From positions 30,346,196 to 30,410,195 of the forward strand of contig NC_054873.1 of NCBI RefSeq assembly GCF_018320785.1: DNA of 64,000 bases, in the 5' to 3' direction. The notes below the pieces were generated by a model. The model did no database searches. It was given only the letters and a program-made list of their open reading frames with translations, and had not been told where the DNA came from. This document shows positions 32,600 to 44,000 of this stretch, in pieces. Made by a program: the position numbers and the translations under genes. This DNA comes from Cheilinus undulatus (taxonomy: Eukaryota > Chordata > Actinopteri > Labriformes > Labridae). How positions within the stretch are numbered: the stretch's first letter is position 1; the number at the start of each line of letters is the position of its first letter.

Positions 32600-33600
32600 G
32601 GCTCATTTTACACCCACCTTGGCAATTTTTGTTCGCCATGAAACAAGAAGTAATTTTTTCAAGTGCTTAGCATATGTGTAAAGCCATGAAATTTGGTGGT
32701 AAAATTCCCTGTGAGAACCTGTGAAGAATGATATGGCTTTAGCTGGTGGCCGTAGCCTACTGGCTCAATGGTTCCCCTATACAAAATTTAAAAAAAAAAA
32801 AAAAAACAGCCCCCAAACCAAAAATCAACCTATGATTTTGAAATTTGGTAGACATAAATATTATGCCAGAACCTAAAAATGCCTCTTAGACCCATATTGC
32901 CAAGCCCAACAGAAGTCTTCCATCTTTTTTCTTTTTGTAACAAAATTGGACAAATTCGCCATTTCCAGGAGTACTTCTAGGATTATCTCCGCCAAGGGTT
33001 TTAATCCGATACACTTCATCTTTGGTGTTAAGTAAGAAAAGCCCTCAAGGATGAAAACCTATTGAAATCAAGAACAAAACTAAAAGGGTGCAGTGATGGA
33101 TGCTTGTCAAATTTTGATGTCTGAAAATGACATAAAAACAGGCTTTTTCTTAAACTGCGGTAGTTTCTGCAAAATTAAATAAATCTGCCATAAATTTAGT
33201 GTGAAACAGCCAGTAAATTTCCCAATGCTATCTTTTCAAGCCCAGCACTAAAGCTGCTGCCATGGTGACCCATTATTTGCCACGGAAGAGCAAGCAGAAA
33301 ATCACTGCTTCTTTATTATTAACCACAATTCAAATCACACTCAATATTTGCCCTGAAATATCCAGAGACCTTCACTTTGCACCATGGTGAAGATCATGAG
33401 ATTTTGTCCAGTGCTGAAGCCGTGGTGATTTTTTTTGCCATGAAACAGGAAGTAGTTTTGTCTGGGTGTAATAGAGCCATGAAACATCACTAAGAAAATT
33501 CTTAGAGGGGAAACAAGATTATTGATGTAAATTTTTTGGGTGGGCATGGCTTGATGGCCTTAAGGGTGTTGCCAAGATATACTTTTGTTCTTCCAGCTCA
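32600..33600. repeat. Unclassified interspersed repeat with internal repeated module
   Basis: ccatgaaacaagaagtaatt (about 32637) recurs as ccatgaaacaggaagtagtt (about 33438), each followed by 'agccatgaaa'. The middle has ccgatacacttcatctttgg, a phrase seen in abundant fish repeats. No open frame. Confidence 0.4.
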
Positions 33601-34290
33601 GAGTGTCCATGAGCAAAATACAGTTGTTAACAGTTTTTGAAGGATGTTAAGAAGAAATCATCTTAAGTAAAAATGGCCAAGTGCATAAGATGCAGTGTTT
33701 TAATTGTAAAGAATGAAATGTTCAAATTATGAGTCACTGGTTATATTTAGGCCTGTCATCCACATCGTCCACTTTGTAATTTAGCACTCTGTACTTATGA
33801 AAATGTAATTTCAAAGCTGTGGCTGGTTGATTGTGTGTATGTTTGAGCTTGTGTAACACATTTGAGATGATAAACTAACCAGAGAAAGGCCTCGGCTGCT
33901 CTTGTATCCCGTCCTGTCATTTACCCTCCACAGAGAAGCCCATCCTTCTTGGCTCCGGTTGGCTGTTTACGCTGGCAGGCCTGCATTTTCTCCTGCTGCC
34001 TGTGACAGCCATTAAAATTAGCTCACGCAGTGCCATAATGGTGAGCAGCTGTCACTGCGTAGACAAGAAGGCTAAAGTGCAACATTACTGGAATGTATTG
34101 GACTCAGAGAAGCAAAGGAGGGGAGAGGATAATAGCTGGGCCATCATTACTGTCTGCCAAAAGTTGTGCTGCCATTGTGTGATACCAAACAAACAAGCAC
34201 TGCTTCAGTATGCAGGACTTCTTCAACTAAACATTTTATCAGCTGAGATTTAGTATGATGCTTTGAAACATGGAGAGAAACCAGGTGGGG

Positions 34291-34670
34291 CTTTCATCAT
34301 ATCATGTGTCTTGTCTCATAGTGTGCCATATTGTATCATCTTTGTCATGTATCTTTACATCATCTTGTACCATATCAGATCATATTGTTTCAAATCACTT
34401 TGGACTTGTCTAGTCTAGAGTAGTCTCATGTTGCATCGCATCACATTGCATCACCATATCTGGCTTGTCTTATGAGCATAGCTTTTAAAACTGATCCATG
34501 TCTCCTTCATTTCTGTGGTGTGCTCTCTCTCATATGATGTGGTGTCATTTTTAATGTATACCATTTCATATCATATCACATAAAATCATATCCCATCATA
34601 TTATACATCATATCATATCACATCACATCTCATCACATCATATATCATATCATATATTATATCGTATCCA
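34291..34670. repeat. TCATA/CATCA-type low-complexity repeat
   Basis: Irregular catatcatatcacatca reiterations, densest at 34560-34670, ending exactly where the hairpin MITE begins. Confidence 0.8.
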
Positions 34671-34674
34671 GTCC

Positions 34675-35222
34675 TAACCTGACACGCCAGATGGATTTGT
34701 TTCACACATCCATCTGGGAAAGCTTTATTAGGAAACGTATGAGAAAAGGCAGAGGCTTTGAAAAAAACTTGGAGTGTGATTGGATGAATGTTCTGCATGT
34801 CACATCTCTACGGGCCAATCAGAGCAACAAAACACGTGACGTTGCCGCTATCGAGCTGCGCACGTGCAGCTACTGAGGATTAATGCCAAACATGGTGACT
34901 AAAGACATGTAAGTACTCGACTTTCGTCGTTTTTGAAAAGCAAACAACTCACTGCTGTTCTTTGTTCTTCTTTTAAGGAAGAAATGTCGTCAAGTTCTGA
35001 GAAAAATGGTGCTTTAGCAGCATCCACGCTAAACTCTTCAGCCAATTGCATCGACCTCTTGTTGCTGCCTGTTTATGTCACAACTCCACCGCGCTTGAAA
35101 GTACTGCTAATTGGTCCAGTCACTTTCTAACCGGGCCCAAACAGTTCAGATGGGAGTTGTGCAAGATGGATTCGCCAGTGAAAAACAAGGAAACGGGCCA
35201 ATCCATCTGCTTTGCAAGGTTA
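34675..35222 (+). mobile_element. Non-autonomous DNA transposon with subterminal hairpin, copy 2
   Basis: Runs from taacctgacacgccagatgg to atccatctgctttgcaaggt/ta and matches 18713-19249 along its length. It lacks the palindrome insert of copy 1 and keeps a longer right part (gatggattcgccagtg...). It contains two CACGTG words near 34833 and 34861. No complete transposase frame. Confidence 0.75.
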
Positions 35223-38200
35223 TCCTTCGTTGTTGTTTTACGGAAAGCTCTGCTTGTGAATATTTACAGCATGAAACACATTTCAAAAGATATATTGAAG
35301 ACCATTGTGTGTTTATCTTAAAGGGTTACGATGAACTATTGTTTCTGCGATATGGCCTCATAGTGAGTGTTTGTAGCTTTACGATTTTTGGTCCTTTTTT
35401 GCAATTCTATAATTTTAGTGAGCAACTTGGCAGTTTATTACGTTGTGATTGAGATAACTGTGTCTGTATTTTACCATTAACACGTCTTTTACCACGTTTA
35501 TCGAGTAGTACTTGTTCATATGCCTGGTGTTAGTATGAGCAACATCCACTTGTCCATTTTGTCTCAAAACATTCTTTTTTTTGCAGTTTGTTAGTGGACC
35601 AATAATTTGTCATAGAGATGCGATAATCATTTTTTTATCTTTGTCAGTTATACTCTTTTGATAATTGAAGGAAACGCCTTGACAAAGAAGATAGTTCAGC
35701 TCTTAGTCTGTCCAAGAGTTTTCTGTCTGCATGGCTCTGTTCAAGTCAGGCAGTGAGGGCAGAACAAGGGTGGTATCCTTTCTCATTTTGCATCTCAACA
35801 TAGTGTTGAGATAAAAAGTACTGTTCTGTGTCGTGTCAATGGTATTGTATCATATTGGGTCATGATGTTTTTTTCATCCTGTTTCAGGAAATTTGAGCTT
35901 AAATCTTTTCAATTTAAACTTAAAATTTAAATATGCACTTGACTAAAAACGAACAAACTGTTCAGTTTGTGGTTTTCAAATTGCTGTGGAACTTGTTAGG
36001 ATTTGTGTCAGATATTGATCTCCTTGTGCTTTAAAGACTCTAGCTGTGTCAGTGGAGGCAGGAATCAGATATCATTTAGGGTTTTGGTTTTCACTTGACC
36101 ACACAGAAAGTTGTTAAAGAGGGTGGAAGGTCCCTCCTCACTGACATTCTTATAAATAAACATGCCCCCATGATGACTGGCATGTGACTTCCTGTGTCTG
36201 GCGGCAAGATTTGAGCCTTTGTAGTCACATGATAAACATCATAACACTGAGTGAGCACATGAAAAAAAAAAAAAAAACACTGAATACTGCGCCTGCTGTC
36301 CATCACACAATACTGTATTAACAGTGAGTGAAATGCACCATTTAATAGTATTAATAAATCATTCCTACAATGATGCACTGTATTCTAAACTAGTCCTCTT
36401 TGTGTTCAACTAAGCTCAATTACTGAATTAAATAATCAAATCCTTCCTTATACTGGAGAAATTTATAGTAATTATTACAGATGACTGATTCTGTTAAGAT
36501 ATATATTTTCCCATCCATTTTTAATCATAGACTGGCCTCTTAAATATGTACACTGCATCTTTATTTTGCTTTGCTTGGGGTGTAATCAGCTCTTTGTCCT
36601 GACTTGAAATAATGCAACCAAACCCATTCGTGAAAATATAGGCACACATGATGTGTTATGTGTGTGAACAGTGTGTTTGATGAAGAAAAGGAAAAGTGAA
36701 AATGCATATAAGTGAAACAAAGACTTACATTATAGTAACCACAGTCAATATAATTACCTCCAAGGAGGAAATTTATGTTTAGATATATTTTTTCAAATAC
36801 AAACCAACCACTCTGTTCCCAAACATCCCATTTCAGGAGTTTGTGAAGGATAAATTATTTTCTTATATCAACCAACTGTTTTTTGTCATAGACACAATAG
36901 ATTTAACACTGCACAATAATTACACTACTCAGCATATATCAACTGTGGGTGAAAGTAGCACAGAACATAAGAGTTATGTAGCTGAACGATTACTAGGCAC
37001 ATATAACTTTGTTGTGCTTTTTTCCTCCTTTTTGCTCAATACAGGATGATTTAAACCGATACTTGCAAACACAGTAGGATGACATAGTTTCCTCAGTCCA
37101 GTTGCCTGTCTGAGTCCCCCTTTCCTCACTCCAGCGCCCTCCCTCCTCCCTTCGCGGCTGCAGTAGTTTGACTCCTACAGGCTGTTGAGTCATGCTGGCC
37201 GCTGGCCTGGCATCCACCTTCACGCAGGCCACAGCCCAGCTCAGTCTCATCAAGATCTCTGTGACTGAGAAGTGTTACTGCTTTCAGAATCCTTTATTAG
37301 TTGACTTAACTGAACTATTACAGGAACAACAGCTGAAAAGTTTCTATTGTTTTCCATCAGTTAGGCAATATTTACAGAGTTGTGCAAATTTATATAGCAT
37401 AGAATAATAAGTTCTTTTAAAATTATTATTGTTAATATTATTTGCTTGTCATTCTGATTAAAAGCAGACATAACTAGACCTTCAGACCTCTTTTTTCTGC
37501 TTAAACTGTATGCACTGTATGCACATATGCATTTAAAGGTGTTAATTAGCTAGGGTCCAAATCTTATAGACCATTTAAATTTAACACTTTTGTCAGAAAA
37601 ATGCCTAGAACCTCCCTCTACTGCTTGAAACCTGCTGTTGCAGTTGATTTTTTTCTTTTGGGTGATCTGGAGGCAGGTGACATAGGGGTTCCAGCTTTCA
37701 ACACCATAAAGCTCAACGGCTGTCTCCATGGTTAAAAAAAATAATGCCAATGTAGAATTACAAAACCACTGCAGTTCCTTTAGTGTCTTCTTGAGGCAAA
37801 CTACTGAAGTATATGAGGTCACATCCACACCAATGTTAAAATGTGTCTTTTGTGGGACATAAACACGCTGGTTCAGCAAGAAAATGTGTTAGTTTTTGTT
37901 TTAAATCTTTATGGGCACACACTGTATTATTTAAACCTGTCTGCTTTGGTTTTAATCAAGATGAAATCAAGCCTTATCAGGGTCATGGCTGATATGATTA
38001 CAAACCAGCACTGTGTTTGTCAGGTTTAGACCTGCCTCTGAAAAAAATAGACAGAGATGGCCTTTTTGTTGTTTTCCCAGTGAATCTGAAGTTCATTTTA
38101 GACTGCATTTTCAACACTGGAGTAACTACACATTGGCCCCTCAGTAGAACCCTCTCAGTAACCAAGAGACTGGCAGTCATCCTGTATTTTCTACTGTCTA

Positions 38201-38764
38201 TGGTTATCGCCCACTTTTTCTACAAACACTGACTTGATAGTAGCAACTGATAGATAAGTTTTGCAGTTAACAGAAGGCCCTTACAATCACAGATGTCGCT
38301 GTGATACTCCTGGATTCTGAGTTATGCAATTCTTTTTTCCAGAGATTAAGAAGAAACCCTGTCTTAAAACCATGGTTGGTAGCTTCCACTGGAGCATTGA
38401 TCATTTTACACAAGTAACTTATGGTAAGTCTTCCTAAGATGATGACAGCATAATAGCTGCAAAAACAAAATAAATTAGACTTCATGATGTTAAAACAGTC
38501 TGGCTGCAGACTGTTCATCTGAGACACTGTATATCTTAAATGCAAATACACATTAAAACTTTTGAAATAAAATCTGATAAAACTTCAGAGTTAGGCTGCC
38601 AAAAGGTAAAAATGAAAAAACCTGTCCTGCAAAACCTAATTACAAAAAGTTTAACACAGCAAAGTAAACAGTCTGTTTACAGGAAAATGCTCATCCTCCT
38701 TGAAAACATTCTAACGCAGCAAGTGTAACTTATGTAGCATGTTAGGTATGTAGAAAACAGAGCT

Positions 38765-39030
38765 AAAGGCTAGAAAACACTCAGGGAGCGCAGATCTCTG
38801 CCATTAGCCCTATTTCCCAATAGTACAGAATCCTTTAAAAAATTCCTGTATCCCGATGGTGATCCGGATCACTCCCAAAACCTAACCAGTTCTTACTTAT
38901 GTCATTCCTGACATTTTCTAAAAAATTTCATCAAAATCCATCTATGACTTTTTGAGTTATGTTGCTAACGAACAAACAAACTAACCAACAAACCCTGCCG
39001 ATTACATAACCTCCTTGACGGAGGTAACAA
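38765..39030 (+). repeat. LINE 3'-tail-type repeat
   Basis: Near full match to 17805-18045: ccattagccctatttcccaa, tttcatcaaaatccat, gagttatgttgctaac and the end cataacctccttgacggagg. Confidence 0.55.
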
Positions 39031-39310
39031 GCTCACAAAGCAGCTACATAAGCTACTTATCTATGTTATCTACATAGCCAATTTAGCTTTAGCTACCTTT
39101 GCTACAGCTAACTTAGCTATAGATAACAGAGCTACATAGCTAACCTAGCTAAAGCTAAGCTCACAAAGCAGCTATGTGAGCTTCATAGATGCGTAATCTA
39201 TGTAGCTACATTAACTTTACCTATATTTGCTAAAGCTCGCATTGCTAAAGCTAACTTAGCTACACTTGCTTTTGTTAATTATGTGACTAGCGTAGCTATG
39301 TTAGCTGAAG
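39028..39310. repeat. AGCTA-rich minisatellite
   Basis: Irregular tandem reiteration of gctaaagctaacttagctac-like units. The AGCT core makes it self-complementary throughout. Confidence 0.8.
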
Positions 39311-40204
39311 CAACAAAGCTGAAGTGAGCCACCTTTAATGTAACGACTTCTAAAATAGGTTTATTAATCCTAGATTAGATGTTTGACCTTCCTCTGTTTA
39401 ATTTATGAAATGTTTCTTTGTCTGTAATGTTTGCAGTGTAGTTATTTCATGAATGTACTGCCAGATTTTGTTTATGATGAAGTTTAACTTTAAAAAAAAT
39501 CTTAAACTGGGAATACGTTGTCCTGGCAAATTATGGCACTTCCTTTCTGACATATATGACTTCTCAGATGTACAGCCTACAGCCCAACCCATCTCACTGT
39601 GGCTGATAGGGACAGTAAGAAGGAGTATATGGGCGTGTCTCTCTGTCCATGATGTTATAGAAGCATATTTTTTGCACTCTGGGGTTTAGTGACTATGAAA
39701 ATACTTGCAAACACAGGAGCTGCATTATATGATTTTCTGAATTCAAAACAATAACCCATTTTAAAAACATAAAGGTAAAACTCCTGTAAGGAACTTTCAT
39801 ACTGTGTTGTCTTTGGTGCCCCCTGTGGACAAAATTGTACCTCTCATCTCTATGCTAATTTTGTCCTGTACATGCATACAGGTTATTTTCCAACAAAAAC
39901 ATCTCTTCCTGTTATCTTAAACAGTCAAATGAATTAAATATCCAGAAATGGTACATGTCAAGAAGGGCAGTTTTGACAGCATGCTGGTAAATACTTCATC
40001 TGGCACCTACCCTGCTGCAGCAGTGTTAGGAAATAAAACTAACAATATAGAAATAATCAGTCTGATCACTGAGAGTCGTCTTTGCTTTAGTAGGTCAAAA
40101 AGAGGTGTCTGCATTCATTTCAGTAGACTTCAAACCATTTAAAACTCCTCAAAGGGGCTTTAAAATAACAGAATGTGTTATATATTTTAACTAAATAGCT
40201 TCTT

Positions 40205-40678
40205 CCTGGTTGGGAAAAGAGTGTGATTTATTTTTGTAAACCACACTTTGTCAGTGGAGTGATTCAGTGTGTTATAATGTTGTAGCTACAATGCTAGCTA
40301 ATAAATAGAATTTTTGCAGAAATTTTGACTATTTTTGGAGTTAAGTGCTTCAGAGTGCTTTGCAATGTATTTTATATGAGCTGCTTTTTTAAAAAGTAAA
40401 CCAGTTGTTTCTTGCCTTTTAAGGTCAAAATGTTATTAGAATCTCAGCAGTTGGAGGTACAAAGTGACTTATTTGCTTTATAAAACTTGTGCAAAGTGCC
40501 TTTAAAGTACAACTGCCACAGAAGGTTAATATAAAGTGATATCAAAGGAAACACACTTAAGGCACACACACTTAAAGGCAAAAGTCCCTGTCCTTCAGAG
40601 TGTAATGACACGGTTAGTGTCCTCCTCCGTCCTGATCTGTCTGATCAGAGTCAACTCATCAACTCTCGGATCGCCACA
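40205..40678 (-). other. sspn: sspn 3' UTR (probable)
   Basis: Downstream of the sspn stop on the minus strand; an AATAAA signal in that sense is at 40232-40227. The boundary is inferred from that signal only. Confidence 0.45.
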
Positions 40679-41038
40679 TTAAACCTTTTGCCACTGCTGG
40701 GATGAGGGAGAGCCGATCTGAAGACCAGCAAAGAAGACCTGGTAACGGTGCTTCCACATGATGAAGGCTCCCACAGCGCACACCAAGGCCTGGGCCAGAT
40801 TCAGCACGATCTGGATCACAAAGTAAAGTGTGAGAGTGTCAGTGATCTCCCCACAGTCGCTCACTCCCTCGTAGGTGAACGTGCGAGCTATTGGGTCGGT
40901 GTGATCCAGTTTGCACACGCAGTCCTCTCCATCCGGCTCACAGCTGAAGCTGCTGGTCTGAGCATGGTGATGTCCAGCAAATGCAATGACCAGCACTGAG
41001 AGGACCAGGCCGATTGTGCACAGGATGAAATACAGGAG
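40679..41038 (-). CDS. sspn: sspn exon 3: TM3, extracellular loop, TM4, C-terminus
   Basis: Acceptor cttcctctgcag; begins [10 protein letters not shown] and ends QQWQKV with TAA. Includes the C-x6-C-x-C...C loop cysteines and the MWKHRYQVF signature. Confidence 0.93.
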   Translation of the reverse strand, partial: LLYFILCTIGLVLSVLVIAFAGHHHAQTSSFSCEPDGEDCVCKLDHTDPIARTFTYEGVSDCGEITDTLTLYFVIQIVLNLAQALVCAVGAFIMWKHRYQVFFAGLQIGSPSSQQWQKV

Positions 41039-44000
41039 CTGCAGAGGAAGAATCAAAAGTCAACACTTGGATCAGGAACCCGTCATATTCAGCTTTTATA
41101 TGTTTTTGGATCTAGAAATCTGGCTCCTGCTTCAGCCTATTGTCCCATGAGTAACCAAAAGTGCCAAAACTGTAGCTTAGAAGCAGACATGCTGGCTCAG
41201 CGCCTGTAGCAAGTTCAAAAGATTACCCACAATACTACAAGGCAAGGTCTAGCCCAGCTCTAAGCATAGATGAGACAAAACAAAAACACACGTCTGCCAT
41301 GCAGCTCCAGCCACTCCCCACTTAGCACTCATCCTGTGTGAGAATCTGGTCTAAAAATACAGTTGCAAAATGTGACAGAAGCTTTGTGTTGTTTATGCAA
41401 CGGCACAATTTCAATAACACTAAACCTTCATCTTAATCCAGCACTTATATAACAGGAGAGCTCATTCCCTGGTGTATTTCGCTCACAGTTACATGCTGCT
41501 TATGGAATTATGCAACTGATGAGCGAGGCTTGATTTGAAAGAGCATTGATGTTAATTTTGGAACAGCTGTGAAATCTGGAGCGTGGATGGTTACAGGGAC
41601 ATGTATGTAAGCAAACAGGTACCTTACTGAACGTAAAGTACGTCACTAAATAGGCATGATACGAAAGCAGGAAGGAGTCACCCACTGTTGCTGTTAATAG
41701 TCCATGTCCTGTCCTGAGGCATTTATAAGAGGCAATGTTAGAGAAACAAAGCATCTTGGCACAATAAGTTTTAATTTGAAAGGGTTATCTGAGAGAGCAG
41801 CCTTGGCTGACATCATATTTTACTTCTAAATGTCTCCAGTAATTCTCTGCCCTCTTGATGTGCCTCTCGCCTTGCATCAAGGTTAATTGAAATAAATAAA
41901 TTAACTGTAAAGCCATAAATTCTAAAAATGAATACAGTAGAGCCATGAGGTCATTTAGCTGTTTAAATGAATTGCTTCAATAAATTAGAGCTTGTTTGTT
42001 TGTTTGCCTGAGAAAGACATACTGCAGGGTATTAGCATCTATTTTGAGGATAAGACTGTTATAATGGAAAAGAAAGTAAGAAAAACTAGAAAACTTCAAG
42101 AAGAGCTTGCAGGAATTGAAAAAGTATCCCACAGAACTGAAGACTCGCTAATGTTACTTAACTTTGGCTCTGACACCTTGGCCTTCTGCATCTACGATTT
42201 ATGATTTATTTACGGACACATTTTTCTTAATGTGTCTCAGACATGTATACATATACCTTCTAGTTATTAATTATTTTTACATGTTTGAATGTATGCTTGT
42301 ACATCTGTAGATACTTGCACATGAGATATGTGTTGTAAAATGCAAGTTTTGAAAATATGGATGCAATCCAATATAGAGCACTGAATGACTCAAAAGTTGC
42401 TTTCTGTGTGCTTTTAATGATGCCCTCTCAGGGACAGGTATTGGAAATTAGTAATAGCTACAAATGCTGTGGTGTAGTACATGGAAAATTGTTCAGTTCT
42501 CTATGTATACTGCATCTGTCCCTGCCAAATAAACCAATATGATGAAAGCAAGACTAGATTAAAACCTAGTATATGGCTTACTGCAACTATCTGAGATGGC
42601 TGTGGAAATGCCTGACTGAATTGTGTGTTCTGGCTGAGTGATTTTTTTGGGGGGTGTGTGTGTAATTGTGCTGTCCCTTGTGTTTTTGGGTTGAGAATCA
42701 AGGGATCCCAAACGTTTAAAACATAAAGCCCTGTCAGCGGGAAACAGCTAACCTGACACATCAGATCGACTCATATCATGTATGAATATATTTGACATAC
42801 ATCTGGGAAAGCTAATAAAATAATTAATACTGCTTTGTCAAAATATTTCCCAAATAAATCAAACTCTAAATGTAGCATGGGGACAAAAATTTTGAGCTAA
42901 TTGTTCCACTAGCAGGCCTTGTATACAAGCACTCACACAACAGGTCACCCTTCCCTCTTAACTGTTACATACTCATGCCAAAGCAGGTCGACAGAAGAGC
43001 GAAAACACTGCCAAAAGAAGTGCAAAGAACCACACAGAACTTTACACGGTGGGAAAGATGTTTCTGCTCTTCTCACGACCAGCTTTGGCAAGAGTTTGTT
43101 TCAACAACTGGCTCCACTGATAGTAAACAATGATAACAGCTGCCTGTCAAATTCACAACATGTAGTTTACTCAACTGGGGAGTGCCCACCTACTACTTCA
43201 TATGGTTCATTGCTCTGATTGACCCGTATTGAATATGACAGACAGAATGTTCGTCCACTCGCCGTCTGAGGTTTTTTAAAGGTTCTGTCCTTACCAAATA
43301 TCCCCTCTGTTGCCCAGATGGATGTGAAATATATCAAATGCAATGGATATGTAAAACAGACTATTTAGGGAGACAAACTAAAAATCTATTTATGGGGTGT
43401 GTTTTCTCTGAAACATTTTGTTTTAAAGTTGATTGTTAAACCATGAAATGATAAAACAGAGCTTGAGCTATAAGCTGGCAGCATTAGTACATTGAACAGG
43501 ATTAATTAAGGTCCATAATTAGTGCATTCATTCTTTAAATCACAATCAATCACATGCTTTACAATCCGTCTCAGTACCACTTTGGTGAAGCCACTGTAGC
43601 CATAGCAATATGAAATAAGTACACCAATTCTTCCTAAGGTCTGATCTCAATTTAAAAGAACAAAAAAAAAAATCAGACAGCTCAGTGGACCAATCAAAAG
43701 TCATGTGCTCCTTGTGCTATTTACCTTTTCACTGTTCTCTTAGTTCCTTTTCAGTCCATAACAAGTTCCTTTTCAGTTTCATAATCTTTGATCTACCTAA
43801 AGTCCCTAATTTTCTTTCAAAGTAAAAGCAGGTATTTGTGCAAACGGTTGGTCATATCTGTAGTTTAATACAGTACAAAAATCCATAATGAAAAAGTTTT
43901 CAATGCAAGTACCTGAGGACTTAGAGGGCCCCGAAGGTTCCCCACTGATTTACAGCAGTGTGACATAAAAACATTGTCATATTACAAACAGAAAGACATT

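Larger units (their letters stand above)
30216..40204. other. Intergenic spacer between itpr2 and sspn (tail to tail)
   Basis: About 10 kb without a supported gene. It contains an unclassified repeat (32600-33600), TCATA-type repeats and a hairpin MITE (34291-35222), a LINE tail (38765-39030) and an AGCTA minisatellite (39028-39310). 30500-32500 and 35250-38700 are mostly AT-rich unique sequence. A GC-rich patch at 37080-37260 and the block 33890-34200 stand out but have no recognisable coding content. Confidence 0.55.

Noticed and set aside
36993-37253. GC-rich patch at 37080-37260 as an exon of an unknown gene
   Set aside because: No recognisable protein motif and no convincing splice-site pair in either strand; composition alone is not enough.
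40748-40999. Plus-strand frame opposite sspn exon 3
   Set aside because: Antisense shadow of a clearly homologous exon; no domain of its own.
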